Of a stretch of DNA of 64,000 bases, positions 52,886 through 63,866 are shown piece after piece. Origin of the DNA: an uncultured Bacteroidales bacterium. Lineage in GTDB: Bacteria; Bacteroidota; Bacteroidia; Bacteroidales; Paludibacteraceae. Both the position numbers and the translations under genes were made by a program. The stretch is taken from NCBI GenBank assembly GCA_902766045.1, contig CACXCA010000022.1:122429-186428 (forward strand). The letters are read 5' to 3'. A model generated the notes under the pieces. That model was not told the DNA's origin and searched no databases. It saw only the letters and a list, made by a program, of their open reading frames with translations. Every line of letters starts with the position of its first letter. Position 1 is the stretch's first letter.

Positions 52886-55800
52886 ATGAACATGAAACTA
52901 AAAAAACTACTCCTACTATTGTTTCTAACCCTACTCTCCTCTTCTCTCTATGCCGAGATAGGGAATGATATTATTTTAAATCGTGCAGGTATCATCACCT
53001 CTTCTATACCCTATTATCAGAAAGGGGATCTGCTACAATTTACTTATACGACACCTGTTGTTTACCTTCAAACAGGAGAGTATGGATGGAGCAGAGAAGA
53101 TAAGATTGAAAGCTGCAGTACACAATGTACAATCACCCTCAATTACGAAGATAAAATCATTCCTCTTGTCGTCAGCGAACCAACAGACAGAGGCATAACA
53201 GGAAGGAATGTCACATTATCACCTTTTTCTTATACATACACCTCAACAGCTACTTTAGGTACCATATTAGGATTAAGTGATAATGACAGTACCCCTAAAA
53301 TATCTTTCGAAATCGTATTTGCCTTCCATGTCGAGACGACATATAAAAAAGGGTTTTCAAGAGGAAAGGATTTTTTTGTTTCAAGTTATTTTAACCTCTA
53401 CACCTGCAAGGGGGGCGAGATTCAGGTAGATGAATCCGTTATGCCCAACATATCACCCGAAAATGCAAGTCCCATCTATGGACTATACAACCAAAACAAC
53501 AATACTCAATATGCGATTATCAGCAAACGTCACCCTAATACATTCAACCTACCTAGCGATGAATGGGTATCATGGAACATAACCGATGGTAATCGTGTAT
53601 TATTTTCAGAGCAAAAACGCATCGATAACAATCTATCCGATTTCGATCATTATCTCAAGTATGCCGATTTCTTAGGTACAAATAACAAATTAGAGAACCA
53701 TGCCACACGCTATGTCAACCGAGTATATTCCAATAAAGGATTCAACTGTCATAGCAATATTCTGAAAATTCAAACTGTCGATACCCTCTCTTTAGAAGGA
53801 TTCGATGAAAACGAACTGATTCAATATATCTGTGCCGAATCCAACACGGAAGAGAACGATACAGAAGAGCTCACATGTGATTCAAAATCCGTCTTTACCA
53901 TCAAAGGGAAATCGGTTAACTGGAACAAAATAAATTACCCGGATACGTTATATCACGTTTCCTATGGTTGGGAATACAAATCATCTACAAATGGATCCTG
54001 GGCCACAGTGACCGATAACCTAAATGAAGATCCTTCCAACCCTAATCTGTGCCTTAAATCATCCAAATTAAGCCCCGACAAGAAATATTATTTCAGACAG
54101 TTTCTCATTGTCAAACGATTTGGTAACCGAAAAGTATATGCCAATGGAGAAAACAACCATGTCACAGTACTTCATTATCAACCCATCCTGAAAAGTGATT
54201 TTATTCTTAAAGAATTTAATCCCATCTGTCAAGATGCGCTCATCAGCGATACACTGAAAGTTATATTCAAACCGCAACCTGGGAAGACCTATAAAAATGT
54301 TGGTAATAATGAATTTTACAATCAATCGAACAACTTTCATTTCTCAATCACCTCCGAGACAGATCCCTTCAATCAAGCCATTCAGGGAGATTCTATCAGC
54401 ATACCTTTTAATCTTCAACTACAATCTACTATTCATACACAAATCACCATCGAAGATGGATGTGAAAACAAAATATCATTCCCTCTTGACATTAAAATGG
54501 CAGAGAAGCCTCAACTATTAAAAACCTATATCGACATAGAAGGTGGAAGTGCTAATTATGCTGATCCAACTAGTGAAACCCTTAAAGTCTATGCGCCAGA
54601 GGGACAAAACATCACATTGAAAATTAATAGTCAAGATGGTGAGAAGAATTCTTGCCGTTATTTCATCAGCTACAGAACAAATGAGAAAGATGAGAATGGA
54701 GTGAATAAATGGAGTGAACGTTCGGCCATCAACACCATCTTCGGTCATACGATTTCAGCATACATACCTACACAAGACTGGTTTAACTCCAATGATAATT
54801 ATATCAAAATAGAGAAAGAAAATCTCACATCAGGTTGTTTAAGCAATCCTATCTACATCAACATCACGTACTTAGGATCTATTCAAAATAATAAAATAGA
54901 ATTTTCGAACACCCCTAACCCTTCAATTGCCTATGTATGTAATAACCAAAAGAACCCACGGATCTTAGGTGAAAACATTTCTGGAGGATACGGTGACAGC
55001 ACCTATAGTTTCGTATGGCAATATTCCAATGATACCATCAACTGGATTAATATGTCTGATAACAACGGTGCACTCATTACCACTGCCAGCCTTAAAGAGA
55101 ACGATTGGGATAAATCTATCGGAAAGACCTATTATATTAGACGAATGGCAACCTCACTCGGCATAAATGCAACGGAAAGCAGTGCAATTAAATCATTTAG
55201 CAATGTCTTACAGGTAATGCCTTACACCAGTCCTATCTTGCATCTTCTAGCCAACGGACAAGAGGATGATCTTGCTGTCTGTCATAAATCCACCACTAAT
55301 TTATCATTCCGTCTGGAGAATCAAAGCATCATAGAGACTGAGAAATATCCTTTCAATATCTTTTATGCTTATGAAACATACGCTGGCGCAAAACAATTCC
55401 TACAGAATCAACAAAGAAACATACTAAACACACAAGACACCATCTTGTATGCTGCAACAGAATTCTGTAAGGACACTATCTTCTCCATTAACTCCATTCG
55501 AACAAAAGTGGGAGAAGATTTAACCATACCAAAAGATGATATTCATTATGGTCCATGTCTGGTTCGAGGAGACTCCATAGAACTTTATCTAACCACCAAA
55601 TCTGATTACGAATATGGATTTATCTGTGGAAGGGATACAATCACAAAATCCTCATGCTCATATCGTCTCCCTACCATGGGGTCTCTTTTCTATTCTGTTT
55701 TTAAACGGAAAGGGGACTGCATAAAAACCGTAGAATACTCCATCGAACAAAATGAGATGAAAGAGCCTTTGTCTCATTCGGAATTAACAGCCAGCTCATC

Positions 55801-58800
55801 TGGATTAACTCTCAACAACAATCTGTACGCTATCTGTTACGGAAACCCTGTATCCATATCTGTCCGTAATGAAAAAAACAACAATGATATAGAATATGAA
55901 TGGAGAATCAACAATACGTTGCTAGACTCTATTAATTCATCCAAAGCACTGACAACAGCAGCGTTCGACATGCCAGGGAAAAACTATATCGTTACTCGCA
56001 CTTCTCATCTAGTCTCGAATAACACAAGCTGTCAGACCTTAATTGACACAATACATATCCAGACCTATCCAGTGATCTCTGGAGCAAAAGTCACCAGCAA
56101 CAAAGATTCTGTATGTTACGGAGAATCCGTTCATCTATCCATCGACCAATCATCCATTTCGGGAGCCTCACATAACTACTCCTTCTCATGGAATAAAACA
56201 GATAACACATCATCAGAAACAGAATCTCAGGGACAAGCGACCGAACACAACATTGACGCATTGTTTCATACATCAGCGTTTAATGTAATTGTATCCGATA
56301 AATATTGTAGTCATCCTGCCTACGAATATACTTCTATCAGTAAAATGATTTATGTCGAGAACAACCTGGATTTTTCACTAACTGCCACTCCTTCCACAAT
56401 CAATTCCCAAACCATTCACGACGGAAGCAGTGTGGCTATCAACATTTCATCAGATAACCTATCACCTTCCGAAAAAATTAGCTGTTGGATGAATACGCAA
56501 GAAATCAAGAATAAGGAAACCTACTTGAGCGGCATAACCTACTCTCTCAAAGAAAGTGATTTCATAGATAACATTGCCTCATTTACAGTTGAACGATATG
56601 GAATGAAACAAAACCAATGTAAACAGACATCCATTGTAGAAGTTCTTCTGAATGACGGATTTGACGGTGTGCCAGTCATCCTATCCTCTCATTCCACCAA
56701 GGCTGAAACCATCTCATGCGAGGGCGATACCATCACTCTCTCCATCGACATTGAGCAACTGCCAAAATATGATAATAAGATCATTGATGCCGAACAATTC
56801 ACCTATCAATGGTACAAACGTAACCAAGAAAGCTGGAGCACTTGTGGCTCTTTCTCTCAAATAAAGGTTAAAGCAACAGCTGGTGTCAAAGATGAATATA
56901 GGTGTAAACTCACTTATATTCCAAATGGAGGAACACGTCAGACTGTATTATCAGACATCCACACAGTAAAAGGAATACAAGTTATTCCTGTTGGCAATAT
57001 CTCCTTCGTTGATGAAGATGACAAACATACCAAGACATTCTATGTCTGCAAGGGTGAGACAGGATTACTTACCCTAACAACAGACTCCACGATCATGGCC
57101 TCCCAATACCAATGGTACCAACGTACCGCAGGAGAGGAGTGGGTACCCGTTGCCGTTGAACGAGGAACAACAGGAACAGATAATTATTTATGTACCATCG
57201 ACTTAGAGAATTACAATCGTAATACTTCCTTCAAATTAGTATGTCAGAATAGTTGTGGCGTTCAAAGCGAATCTATCAACCAAATACAACTACTATTTAA
57301 TGCTGGAGCCTCACTCTCTGCAGACGATATTACCATCATAAGCAATACCATCTACGAAGGAAAAGCATTGAGAGACATTTCACTCTGCATTCCAAAAGAT
57401 TACAACAACACCTACTTCTGGAGTTGCGACCCTTCCTTCATATCTTCCAGTTGGAAATCAGGCAATCCAATCACCTTAGATAACGGAGGAAAAGGATTTA
57501 CAAAAGGTATTGACTCCATCTTTGTATATATGGTTTCCAAAGGGAAAGGGAACTGTCTGTCCGACACCATTACATATCATTTCAACGTGTATGAAGAACT
57601 GACATCCTCAAATATCAGTTTCAGCAACAATCAAGACACCATTTGTGCCAATAATGGTGCCCTAACCTTAATGATCAATGAAATAAAAGGAGGCGATGAT
57701 AGCTATCAAGTGGATTGGATGTACAAAAGTAAAAGCATGAATTCATTCTCGGCCATCAAAGAAGAAGCCAATATGCCTTTCGATTATCTAGATATTGCAG
57801 AAGGGAAAAATGCTTTAGGTGGCTACTCCTTCCTGAACATCAGCAATCTAACAGAATCCTGTGAATTCTATGCCGTAATCTCATGTCAAGGTAACTACCC
57901 AGGGAAAAGCTATAATACAAACACAAAGAAAAAAAGTGTATATGCCCCTCTTTCCTCCGGCGAGATTGATAACCACACACTCTTATTCTGCTACAATGAT
58001 GCCATTGCCTCCATTATAGGTGATGATGCGCACGGCGGTGATCATCACTACTCATACCAATGGTTGCAATCCACCGACATGCGTACCTGGAGTCCGATCA
58101 ACGAACAAACAGAAGTGGCTTTTTCTGGTCATATTTCTCAAGATCTGTATAAACTAAAACAATCCACATACTTCTGCAGAGTCGTTAGCGATGGATGCGG
58201 AAATCATGACACATCATTGATTAAAACAATTCAAGTAAAAGATGAGGTTATTGCTCAGAAGAACCATATTTCCTATACACCTCTTATTCCTCGAGGAGAC
58301 AAAGCAAAGATGTGGGGAATCGACAATAATTTTGAATATGTCTGGTTCGATTATAATCATCAGATTCTAGATACCACCATTGTGAGGGATGTTTATTCAA
58401 CACAAAACATGAACGTATCCTCCCAAATCTATTATGCGAAAATTCTTTACGATGGCTGTCTGTCAACAAATTACGATACAATACGAATTTCTTCTTATGA
58501 TATTGATGGTGGTCACCTTTCGTTTGATAACTTTATTGAAGGCTCCGCTTCTAACAAATATTGGATATGCAGCGGCGCTGATGCTGGAAAGATTAGTGCC
58601 GATGGAGGAGGCAACCTCACATACAGATGGTTCTATATGATCAACGGAAATGAAAACTCACGATCATACCCTCTCTACTCTGCCTCAAACACATCCCTTC
58701 CTGTCTCCACCAGCAGCGTTCTGCTTGACACATGCAATCTAAAGACTGTGCTGACTCATGCCTCTGGAACACAAATAGAGAAAAAAATATCATTCTATCG

Positions 58801-61800
58801 AATCTCTTATTTCACAATTGATGGCATTGAAAAAACTGAATCCTCAGACACCATCAACTTATACATCGTACCTGCACTCAACCTGACCGCCAATCTGCTA
58901 TTAGAAGGTAACGAATCGATGGCTGGCACAATATCAGCTGAAAAAGAGATCTATTGTGCAGGAGAATCTGGCGACCTGATCGATGGAACCGTATTGCCAA
59001 ATTCAACACTCTACAATCTATGGTCAAATGGCTCATTTGGTCCATACTTGTACGACAAAGAAGCAGAAGAATTTTCAACCTGGTTTGAATACAATAAGAA
59101 TGGTCAGTGGGAAAAATCTGACATCCATTATGGCATATCTGATTATGCACAATATTTTAATCTCACGGAGATCGACACGATATATAGTATTCGAAGAGCT
59201 TTCGACGATGGTTGTTCAACCTCCTATTCAAATATCGTGAAACAAAACCTCTCAGATAAGAAACCTAATCCTTCCAAAATCATCATTAAAGGAATAACGC
59301 CAGAAGGAAAATCCATAACAGAAGGCTTCGAATTGGGTGATGCTCTTTCTATCAACTATACCGAATTGGGGTATGATTGTTATTGGTTTGCTGATGAAGA
59401 CTGCACAGATACCTTGGTAGCCAACAATCAACTTATCACATTTGATGTAATCACAAAAGAAACACCTACAACCATCTATCTAAAAAGAAAAGACAACTCA
59501 GAGAATGGTTGTTTCTCATCAGCACTTGCCATCCCATTAACCATTTACACAAAAAGCAATGGAGGATATATCTACAAAGACCAATTTAAATGTATCAACG
59601 ACCCGTTTGAAACGATAACAAACGGACGATTAGCCGATGGATTCTCATACGCACCGTCAAACGGAATACCACGTAATTTCATTTATCAGTGGCAAATCAG
59701 CACAGACAATCAATTGTCTGTATGGTCAAATATCAATAATGCCACAAATCCTGATTCTCTCCCTGCGAATCTTATCAATACTCTTCGTAAAAAAGAATGT
59801 TCCGTCTATCACATTCGCAGAATGGCCACCACAGAAACAGGACGGGTTTGCTACTCTGATACTATAAGTCTGGTTCAATATAATGAACTCAAAGCCGGAA
59901 CCCTATCTTTTGAGAATTACGATGTTCCAGAGCTATCCTTCTGTCAGGACGATTCATTACCAACCATCATATCTTCTAAACCAACAGATGGATACTATGG
60001 ATATTACGATATAGATGGCTATAGCTATAATTGGGAAATCTCCATCAACGGGAAAGAGTATCAACCCATCACCACCATCGACCCTATTGATCCGCATCGA
60101 TTGGATTTAGAACAAATCATACATTATAACAATCACTGGGGATTTGATGTCTCTCAAAATAACCTTTTCAAAATCCGTGTTCGGTACAAAGACACCTGCG
60201 AAGAAGTAATTAGCAACACTCTATATTTCACACTTTGGGCAGAGACAACATCCCCTTCCATTTACCAAGATAAAGATAGTTGTCAATCAGATGCTATCAC
60301 CATCAAAGCATACGACACAGATGAATATACGTTTACATGGGTGATTCTAGATAATAATGGACAGGTAACATGGTCATATACACAAGACTCCCTTAAGTTG
60401 CAACGAATCTCCGAAATAGCTGTCACCGAATATGGAGTCATCGGAACGCATAAAAGAAGTGGATGCAAATCACACTTCACCTATTTCAATATCGACTCAT
60501 TACCTGTCCTTTCCCAAGAACCTCTTTTTGCACCTACATATAAAATATGTTTTGACGACTCCATTGAAATAAAAGGAGGAAAAGTCTTCGGCGGAAATGG
60601 ATTGAAAAGCTATGTCTGGGAGTCTTCTGTGAACGACTCAACATACATGTTCATAGCATCATCCGAAGATTTGCAGCTGAATCATCTGAAACATGATCTA
60701 TACATCAGACGCATCGTTAGCGATCAATGTTCCACCGATACAAGCAACAGCATTCTAATAAAGGTTCAACCCGAAATAGTCTTAAACACAGATATAATTG
60801 CCTACGAAAAACCTTGCAAGGGTGAACCCGTTCGATTCTACCTTAATCCGTCTATCTTAGATTCATTACAGATGCAAAATGAATCCTTCGATATCAATGA
60901 CTATGTCTGGGAAATAAGTGATGAATACAACAACACATTTTTTCTTTCCTCCAAGGAAAATCAACAATCCATCACACTGGATGGATTCACTGAAGAGACT
61001 CCGAAATATCACATTCAACTTATCTATCAGGACAACTCAGACAAGCAGTGCTATAGTGAAAAACAAACCCTGACGGTATCTGCTATAGCTCATCTCGACA
61101 CTACATGCAATAAGATTGAATGTGACAATCCTCACCCATGCAATGGATCGCTAGCACTTATCAATGTATCATCACCTACAAATACAGAGACGAATCATGA
61201 GAATATAGAATACGCATGGTATCAATCTCCTGACCAGAAAGTGTGGACTAAGATGGCTGGACAGTTCAATGGAACATCCATACAAATAGAAGACACACTA
61301 TATGTAAAAAGAGTACTTACAAATCATTGTGAATCAATCTCCAGCAACATTGTCTCTCTATACGGACAGAAAAAAGAGAACCTGGATTATCGTTCAGAAC
61401 TTGATCTTAACATCGTCACGTTCGTAACCGACCAGACCGACTCTGTAAATATGATTATACGCAATCACAACATTGATACTGATTATACAATCATAGGAGA
61501 TATGGAACTTCCCGACCTACAATTTGGCACAACAAAACTACCCTATCCGTCTGAGGTATATAAAAATACAGGTCTTTATCTGCTTCATACAAAAGGATGC
61601 TTTAACACATACCCAATCAAACCTATTCGAGGAGGCAGAATCTATAGTGAAGGGGAGATAACCTTATGTCCGAACTCCGATGTGCCAACCCTTCGAGTCA
61701 CCGAAGTAGAAGGTGGTACCGGGGAATATAACTATCAATGGCAATACAAAACTGAATTCATCAAAGAATTTGTCAATATAGAGAATGCGACTAAAGCCGA

Positions 61801-63169
61801 CTATACGCCATCACCTGTCAACGTCAAAACATGGTTCAGACGAGTCACCACATCAGATGAATATAGCTCGTACAGCAACGAAGTTATACTTTCTATCTCC
61901 GAAAACCCTCAAGTATCTACTATCCAAGTCGAAGAGGAAGTGGAAGAATTCACATCAAGAGGACTCTCTTATTCAAACCTATTGATTGAGAGAACACCCA
62001 ACCTTCCACTAACACTCTCTGATTCTGTATATTACGCCAAAGATGCGTATTGGGAATATAGCTCGGATAATGTGACATGGACTAAAATCGCCTCTGAAAC
62101 TTTATCAGTACCATCCGACCCAACTGTTGGAATGAAGGTCACACTAGAGATTACGGATAATAATTCACCTCTATATTATAGATTGACAGCAGAAAATTCC
62201 TGCAAGAGCATTAGCAGTAAATCGCTAAAAGTTATAACAATAGATGTGCCAGAAATCCTTGATGATGAGATTAGACAAAAAGGCTTTAACTGTCAGGGCG
62301 ACACACTAGCAGTAGCCTGTTATTATAGGAATGAAGATGGTAAGTATATTAACGGACCTTATACATATTCCTACTCCAATACCATCGGAGCTAAAATGTA
62401 CGTAGGTGATTTCGAAACTTATACGCCTGATATGCAAGTGAATCAATATGTCTTCTTCCCTAATCTACAGGAATCCATTGATATTACAATCACCAGAACA
62501 AATCACACATCAGGAGCCTCAACATCAAAAACAATTCATATCCCTGTCAATAGCATCAAGGCAAATTTCTCATACCTCGTAAATAAACAAACATACGATG
62601 TAAAAGAGGATAATATACGATTAGAACAGGGCGACTTAGTTTCCTTTATTAACCTGTCAGAAGGAGACATCATCTCTTATCATTGGCAGCTAATTGAAGC
62701 CCTGAATACTCCTCAGAATGTAGCTCCATACGGACTGGAATCTTACAGGGAAAACCCAGATTGTTATTTCTATAACGAAGGAAGATATAATATCAAACTC
62801 ACCGTTACGGATAATAACGGATGTGTCTCTTCTATCAGCGACAATGCTTTATTCATTCCTTCATCATCCGTTCACAAGAGTTACCTGATAGATGCCTCAT
62901 TTACCGATAATGAACCTTCATACATATCATCAGAAGAACAAAATGAGCCAATCATATATCCTACATTGTTTAACGAAGAGATTAATATCTACTGGCCAGG
63001 CCATACCATCGAGTACTGGCTCTTCGATGAATCCGGTATTCTGTATCTGACAGGAAACGGATACAATAAAATAAGAATCTATACGGGCAATCTCTCCGAC
63101 GGGAACTATATTTTGAAAACTAATGATAAAACCTTTAAGCTCTTGAGAAGCAAAACCCTTTCTCACTAG
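52886..63169 (+). CDS. Giant T9SS-exported multi-domain surface protein (3427 residues)
   Basis: The ATG at 52886 opens a signal peptide (KKLLLLLFLTLLSSSLYA); the longer frame uses a TTG. The body consists of at least ten degenerate Ig/PKD-like repeats of roughly 90-130 residues with the pattern GG..Y.Y.WQ.S.D...W..I and YYIRRMATS...C.S; clear ones are near residues 700, 1720, 2270, 2570 and 2950. A PKD-like domain lies at about 3225-3325 (ISYHWQLIE, KLTVTDNNG). A T9SS type A sorting domain ends the protein (about 3350-3427). It is probably a very long cell-surface fibre acting in adhesion or motility, as SprB-like giants do; this is inferred. It is the last gene of a three-gene operon. Confidence 0.85.
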   Translation: MNMKLKKLLLLLFLTLLSSSLYAEIGNDIILNRAGIITSSIPYYQKGDLLQFTYTTPVVYLQTGEYGWSREDKIESCSTQCTITLNYEDKIIPLVVSEPTDRGITGRNVTLSPFSYTYTSTATLGTILGLSDNDSTPKISFEIVFAFHVETTYKKGFSRGKDFFVSSYFNLYTCKGGEIQVDESVMPNISPENASPIYGLYNQNNNTQYAIISKRHPNTFNLPSDEWVSWNITDGNRVLFSEQKRIDNNLSDFDHYLKYADFLGTNNKLENHATRYVNRVYSNKGFNCHSNILKIQTVDTLSLEGFDENELIQYICAESNTEENDTEELTCDSKSVFTIKGKSVNWNKINYPDTLYHVSYGWEYKSSTNGSWATVTDNLNEDPSNPNLCLKSSKLSPDKKYYFRQFLIVKRFGNRKVYANGENNHVTVLHYQPILKSDFILKEFNPICQDALISDTLKVIFKPQPGKTYKNVGNNEFYNQSNNFHFSITSETDPFNQAIQGDSISIPFNLQLQSTIHTQITIEDGCENKISFPLDIKMAEKPQLLKTYIDIEGGSANYADPTSETLKVYAPEGQNITLKINSQDGEKNSCRYFISYRTNEKDENGVNKWSERSAINTIFGHTISAYIPTQDWFNSNDNYIKIEKENLTSGCLSNPIYINITYLGSIQNNKIEFSNTPNPSIAYVCNNQKNPRILGENISGGYGDSTYSFVWQYSNDTINWINMSDNNGALITTASLKENDWDKSIGKTYYIRRMATSLGINATESSAIKSFSNVLQVMPYTSPILHLLANGQEDDLAVCHKSTTNLSFRLENQSIIETEKYPFNIFYAYETYAGAKQFLQNQQRNILNTQDTILYAATEFCKDTIFSINSIRTKVGEDLTIPKDDIHYGPCLVRGDSIELYLTTKSDYEYGFICGRDTITKSSCSYRLPTMGSLFYSVFKRKGDCIKTVEYSIEQNEMKEPLSHSELTASSSGLTLNNNLYAICYGNPVSISVRNEKNNNDIEYEWRINNTLLDSINSSKALTTAAFDMPGKNYIVTRTSHLVSNNTSCQTLIDTIHIQTYPVISGAKVTSNKDSVCYGESVHLSIDQSSISGASHNYSFSWNKTDNTSSETESQGQATEHNIDALFHTSAFNVIVSDKYCSHPAYEYTSISKMIYVENNLDFSLTATPSTINSQTIHDGSSVAINISSDNLSPSEKISCWMNTQEIKNKETYLSGITYSLKESDFIDNIASFTVERYGMKQNQCKQTSIVEVLLNDGFDGVPVILSSHSTKAETISCEGDTITLSIDIEQLPKYDNKIIDAEQFTYQWYKRNQESWSTCGSFSQIKVKATAGVKDEYRCKLTYIPNGGTRQTVLSDIHTVKGIQVIPVGNISFVDEDDKHTKTFYVCKGETGLLTLTTDSTIMASQYQWYQRTAGEEWVPVAVERGTTGTDNYLCTIDLENYNRNTSFKLVCQNSCGVQSESINQIQLLFNAGASLSADDITIISNTIYEGKALRDISLCIPKDYNNTYFWSCDPSFISSSWKSGNPITLDNGGKGFTKGIDSIFVYMVSKGKGNCLSDTITYHFNVYEELTSSNISFSNNQDTICANNGALTLMINEIKGGDDSYQVDWMYKSKSMNSFSAIKEEANMPFDYLDIAEGKNALGGYSFLNISNLTESCEFYAVISCQGNYPGKSYNTNTKKKSVYAPLSSGEIDNHTLLFCYNDAIASIIGDDAHGGDHHYSYQWLQSTDMRTWSPINEQTEVAFSGHISQDLYKLKQSTYFCRVVSDGCGNHDTSLIKTIQVKDEVIAQKNHISYTPLIPRGDKAKMWGIDNNFEYVWFDYNHQILDTTIVRDVYSTQNMNVSSQIYYAKILYDGCLSTNYDTIRISSYDIDGGHLSFDNFIEGSASNKYWICSGADAGKISADGGGNLTYRWFYMINGNENSRSYPLYSASNTSLPVSTSSVLLDTCNLKTVLTHASGTQIEKKISFYRISYFTIDGIEKTESSDTINLYIVPALNLTANLLLEGNESMAGTISAEKEIYCAGESGDLIDGTVLPNSTLYNLWSNGSFGPYLYDKEAEEFSTWFEYNKNGQWEKSDIHYGISDYAQYFNLTEIDTIYSIRRAFDDGCSTSYSNIVKQNLSDKKPNPSKIIIKGITPEGKSITEGFELGDALSINYTELGYDCYWFADEDCTDTLVANNQLITFDVITKETPTTIYLKRKDNSENGCFSSALAIPLTIYTKSNGGYIYKDQFKCINDPFETITNGRLADGFSYAPSNGIPRNFIYQWQISTDNQLSVWSNINNATNPDSLPANLINTLRKKECSVYHIRRMATTETGRVCYSDTISLVQYNELKAGTLSFENYDVPELSFCQDDSLPTIISSKPTDGYYGYYDIDGYSYNWEISINGKEYQPITTIDPIDPHRLDLEQIIHYNNHWGFDVSQNNLFKIRVRYKDTCEEVISNTLYFTLWAETTSPSIYQDKDSCQSDAITIKAYDTDEYTFTWVILDNNGQVTWSYTQDSLKLQRISEIAVTEYGVIGTHKRSGCKSHFTYFNIDSLPVLSQEPLFAPTYKICFDDSIEIKGGKVFGGNGLKSYVWESSVNDSTYMFIASSEDLQLNHLKHDLYIRRIVSDQCSTDTSNSILIKVQPEIVLNTDIIAYEKPCKGEPVRFYLNPSILDSLQMQNESFDINDYVWEISDEYNNTFFLSSKENQQSITLDGFTEETPKYHIQLIYQDNSDKQCYSEKQTLTVSAIAHLDTTCNKIECDNPHPCNGSLALINVSSPTNTETNHENIEYAWYQSPDQKVWTKMAGQFNGTSIQIEDTLYVKRVLTNHCESISSNIVSLYGQKKENLDYRSELDLNIVTFVTDQTDSVNMIIRNHNIDTDYTIIGDMELPDLQFGTTKLPYPSEVYKNTGLYLLHTKGCFNTYPIKPIRGGRIYSEGEITLCPNSDVPTLRVTEVEGGTGEYNYQWQYKTEFIKEFVNIENATKADYTPSPVNVKTWFRRVTTSDEYSSYSNEVILSISENPQVSTIQVEEEVEEFTSRGLSYSNLLIERTPNLPLTLSDSVYYAKDAYWEYSSDNVTWTKIASETLSVPSDPTVGMKVTLEITDNNSPLYYRLTAENSCKSISSKSLKVITIDVPEILDDEIRQKGFNCQGDTLAVACYYRNEDGKYINGPYTYSYSNTIGAKMYVGDFETYTPDMQVNQYVFFPNLQESIDITITRTNHTSGASTSKTIHIPVNSIKANFSYLVNKQTYDVKEDNIRLEQGDLVSFINLSEGDIISYHWQLIEALNTPQNVAPYGLESYRENPDCYFYNEGRYNIKLTVTDNNGCVSSISDNALFIPSSSVHKSYLIDASFTDNEPSYISSEEQNEPIIYPTLFNEEINIYWPGHTIEYWLFDESGILYLTGNGYNKIRIYTGNLSDGNYILKTNDKTFKLLRSKTLSH

Positions 63170-63198
63170 ATACCATCATTCCAAGAGTTTAATTTCAG

Positions 63199-63240
63199 AC
63201 TGGGTACATTTGAGATTTATTCAATGTACCCAGTTCCATT
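63199..63240 (+). terminator. Terminator of the giant protein operon
   Basis: A 12-bp perfect stem (ACTGGGTACATT / AATGTACCCAGT, arms 63199-63210 and 63223-63234) lies 30 bp after the stop codon; the T tract is broken (TCCATTATTCTT). Confidence 0.75.
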
Positions 63241-63415
63241 ATTCTTCATTCATCCCCTCTAATTATTATGCAAAAATAATACATTTATTATGCACAACAT
63301 AACAAAATGTAAACATATCACACTAACTTTTTATTGTTATATCGACATAAAAAGTATCATTTTGTCAGCTTACAAAACTTTTTTGTACTATTATTTAATT
63401 TTTTCTCTATTTTTA

Positions 63416-63447
63416 TTTGACAGTTTGAAAAATAATGTATATACTTG
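63416..63447 (+). promoter_or_regulatory. Promoter of a short transcription unit
   Basis: TTTG (63416-63419) and TATACTTG (63440-63447) have a 20-bp spacer; one base of the -7 box departs from consensus. Confidence 0.55.
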
Positions 63448-63491
63448 CATTGTTAATAAAGAAGATGTTTCACTTATAAAATATTACGACT

Positions 63492-63584
63492 ATGGTACTA
63501 GGATTATTTATTTCGGCAGTGTTAGCGTTTTCAGTAGTAACTCGAATCTTTATGGAGTCAAAAAAATTGAGTAAGAACTTTTAA
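63492..63584 (+). CDS. Candidate 30-residue single-pass membrane peptide
   Basis: The ATG at 63492 opens a 30-codon frame: a hydrophobic stretch (MVLGLFISAVLAFSVV) and a basic tail (SKKLSKNF), the layout of small membrane proteins and of type I toxin peptides. It sits between a promoter (63416-63447) and a strong terminator (63624-63667), so the whole unit is about 215 nt. The leader is about 40 nt without a clear ribosome binding site. An overlapping 94-codon frame from 63290 begins before the promoter and is less convincing. The transcript could alternatively be a non-coding RNA. Confidence 0.5.
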   Translation: MVLGLFISAVLAFSVVTRIFMESKKLSKNF

Positions 63585-63623
63585 AATTCAAATCAATGGA
63601 TCAGACAGAAAACGACAACCGTT

Positions 63624-63667
63624 AGAGGATGTATCACGAACCAAATACGATACATCCTCTTTTTTTT
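63624..63667 (+). terminator. Strong terminator of the small peptide unit
   Basis: A 12-bp perfect stem (AGAGGATGTATC / GATACATCCTCT, arms 63624-63635 and 63649-63660) is followed by seven T. Confidence 0.9.
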
Positions 63668-63836
63668 GACACAATTCAAGGGCATAGCGACGCATTTACC
63701 ACATCCATTACTATCGATTCTTCAAAGACATAAAAAAGACAAGACAAAATATATGTTTTGTCCTTATTTTACTTCTTATCCAATCATTGATATATCACAC
63801 TCAAAAGTCAATAATAAAAAATAAAACAGAAAAAAC

Positions 63837-63866
63837 TTGCATATATCATTTTTGTTTTTATCTTTG
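63837..63866 (+). promoter_or_regulatory. Promoter pointing out of the window
   Basis: TTG (63837-63839) and TATCTTTG (63859-63866) have a 19-bp spacer. No start codon with a convincing frame follows in the last 130 bp, so the gene must begin beyond 64000 after a long leader, or the product is an RNA. Confidence 0.65.

Noticed and set aside
63290..63574. 94-codon + strand frame near the right end
   Set aside because: Sequence is dominated by Tyr, Phe, Ile and Lys from AT-rich DNA, it starts upstream of the better-supported promoter at 63416-63447, and it overlaps the more protein-like 30-codon frame.
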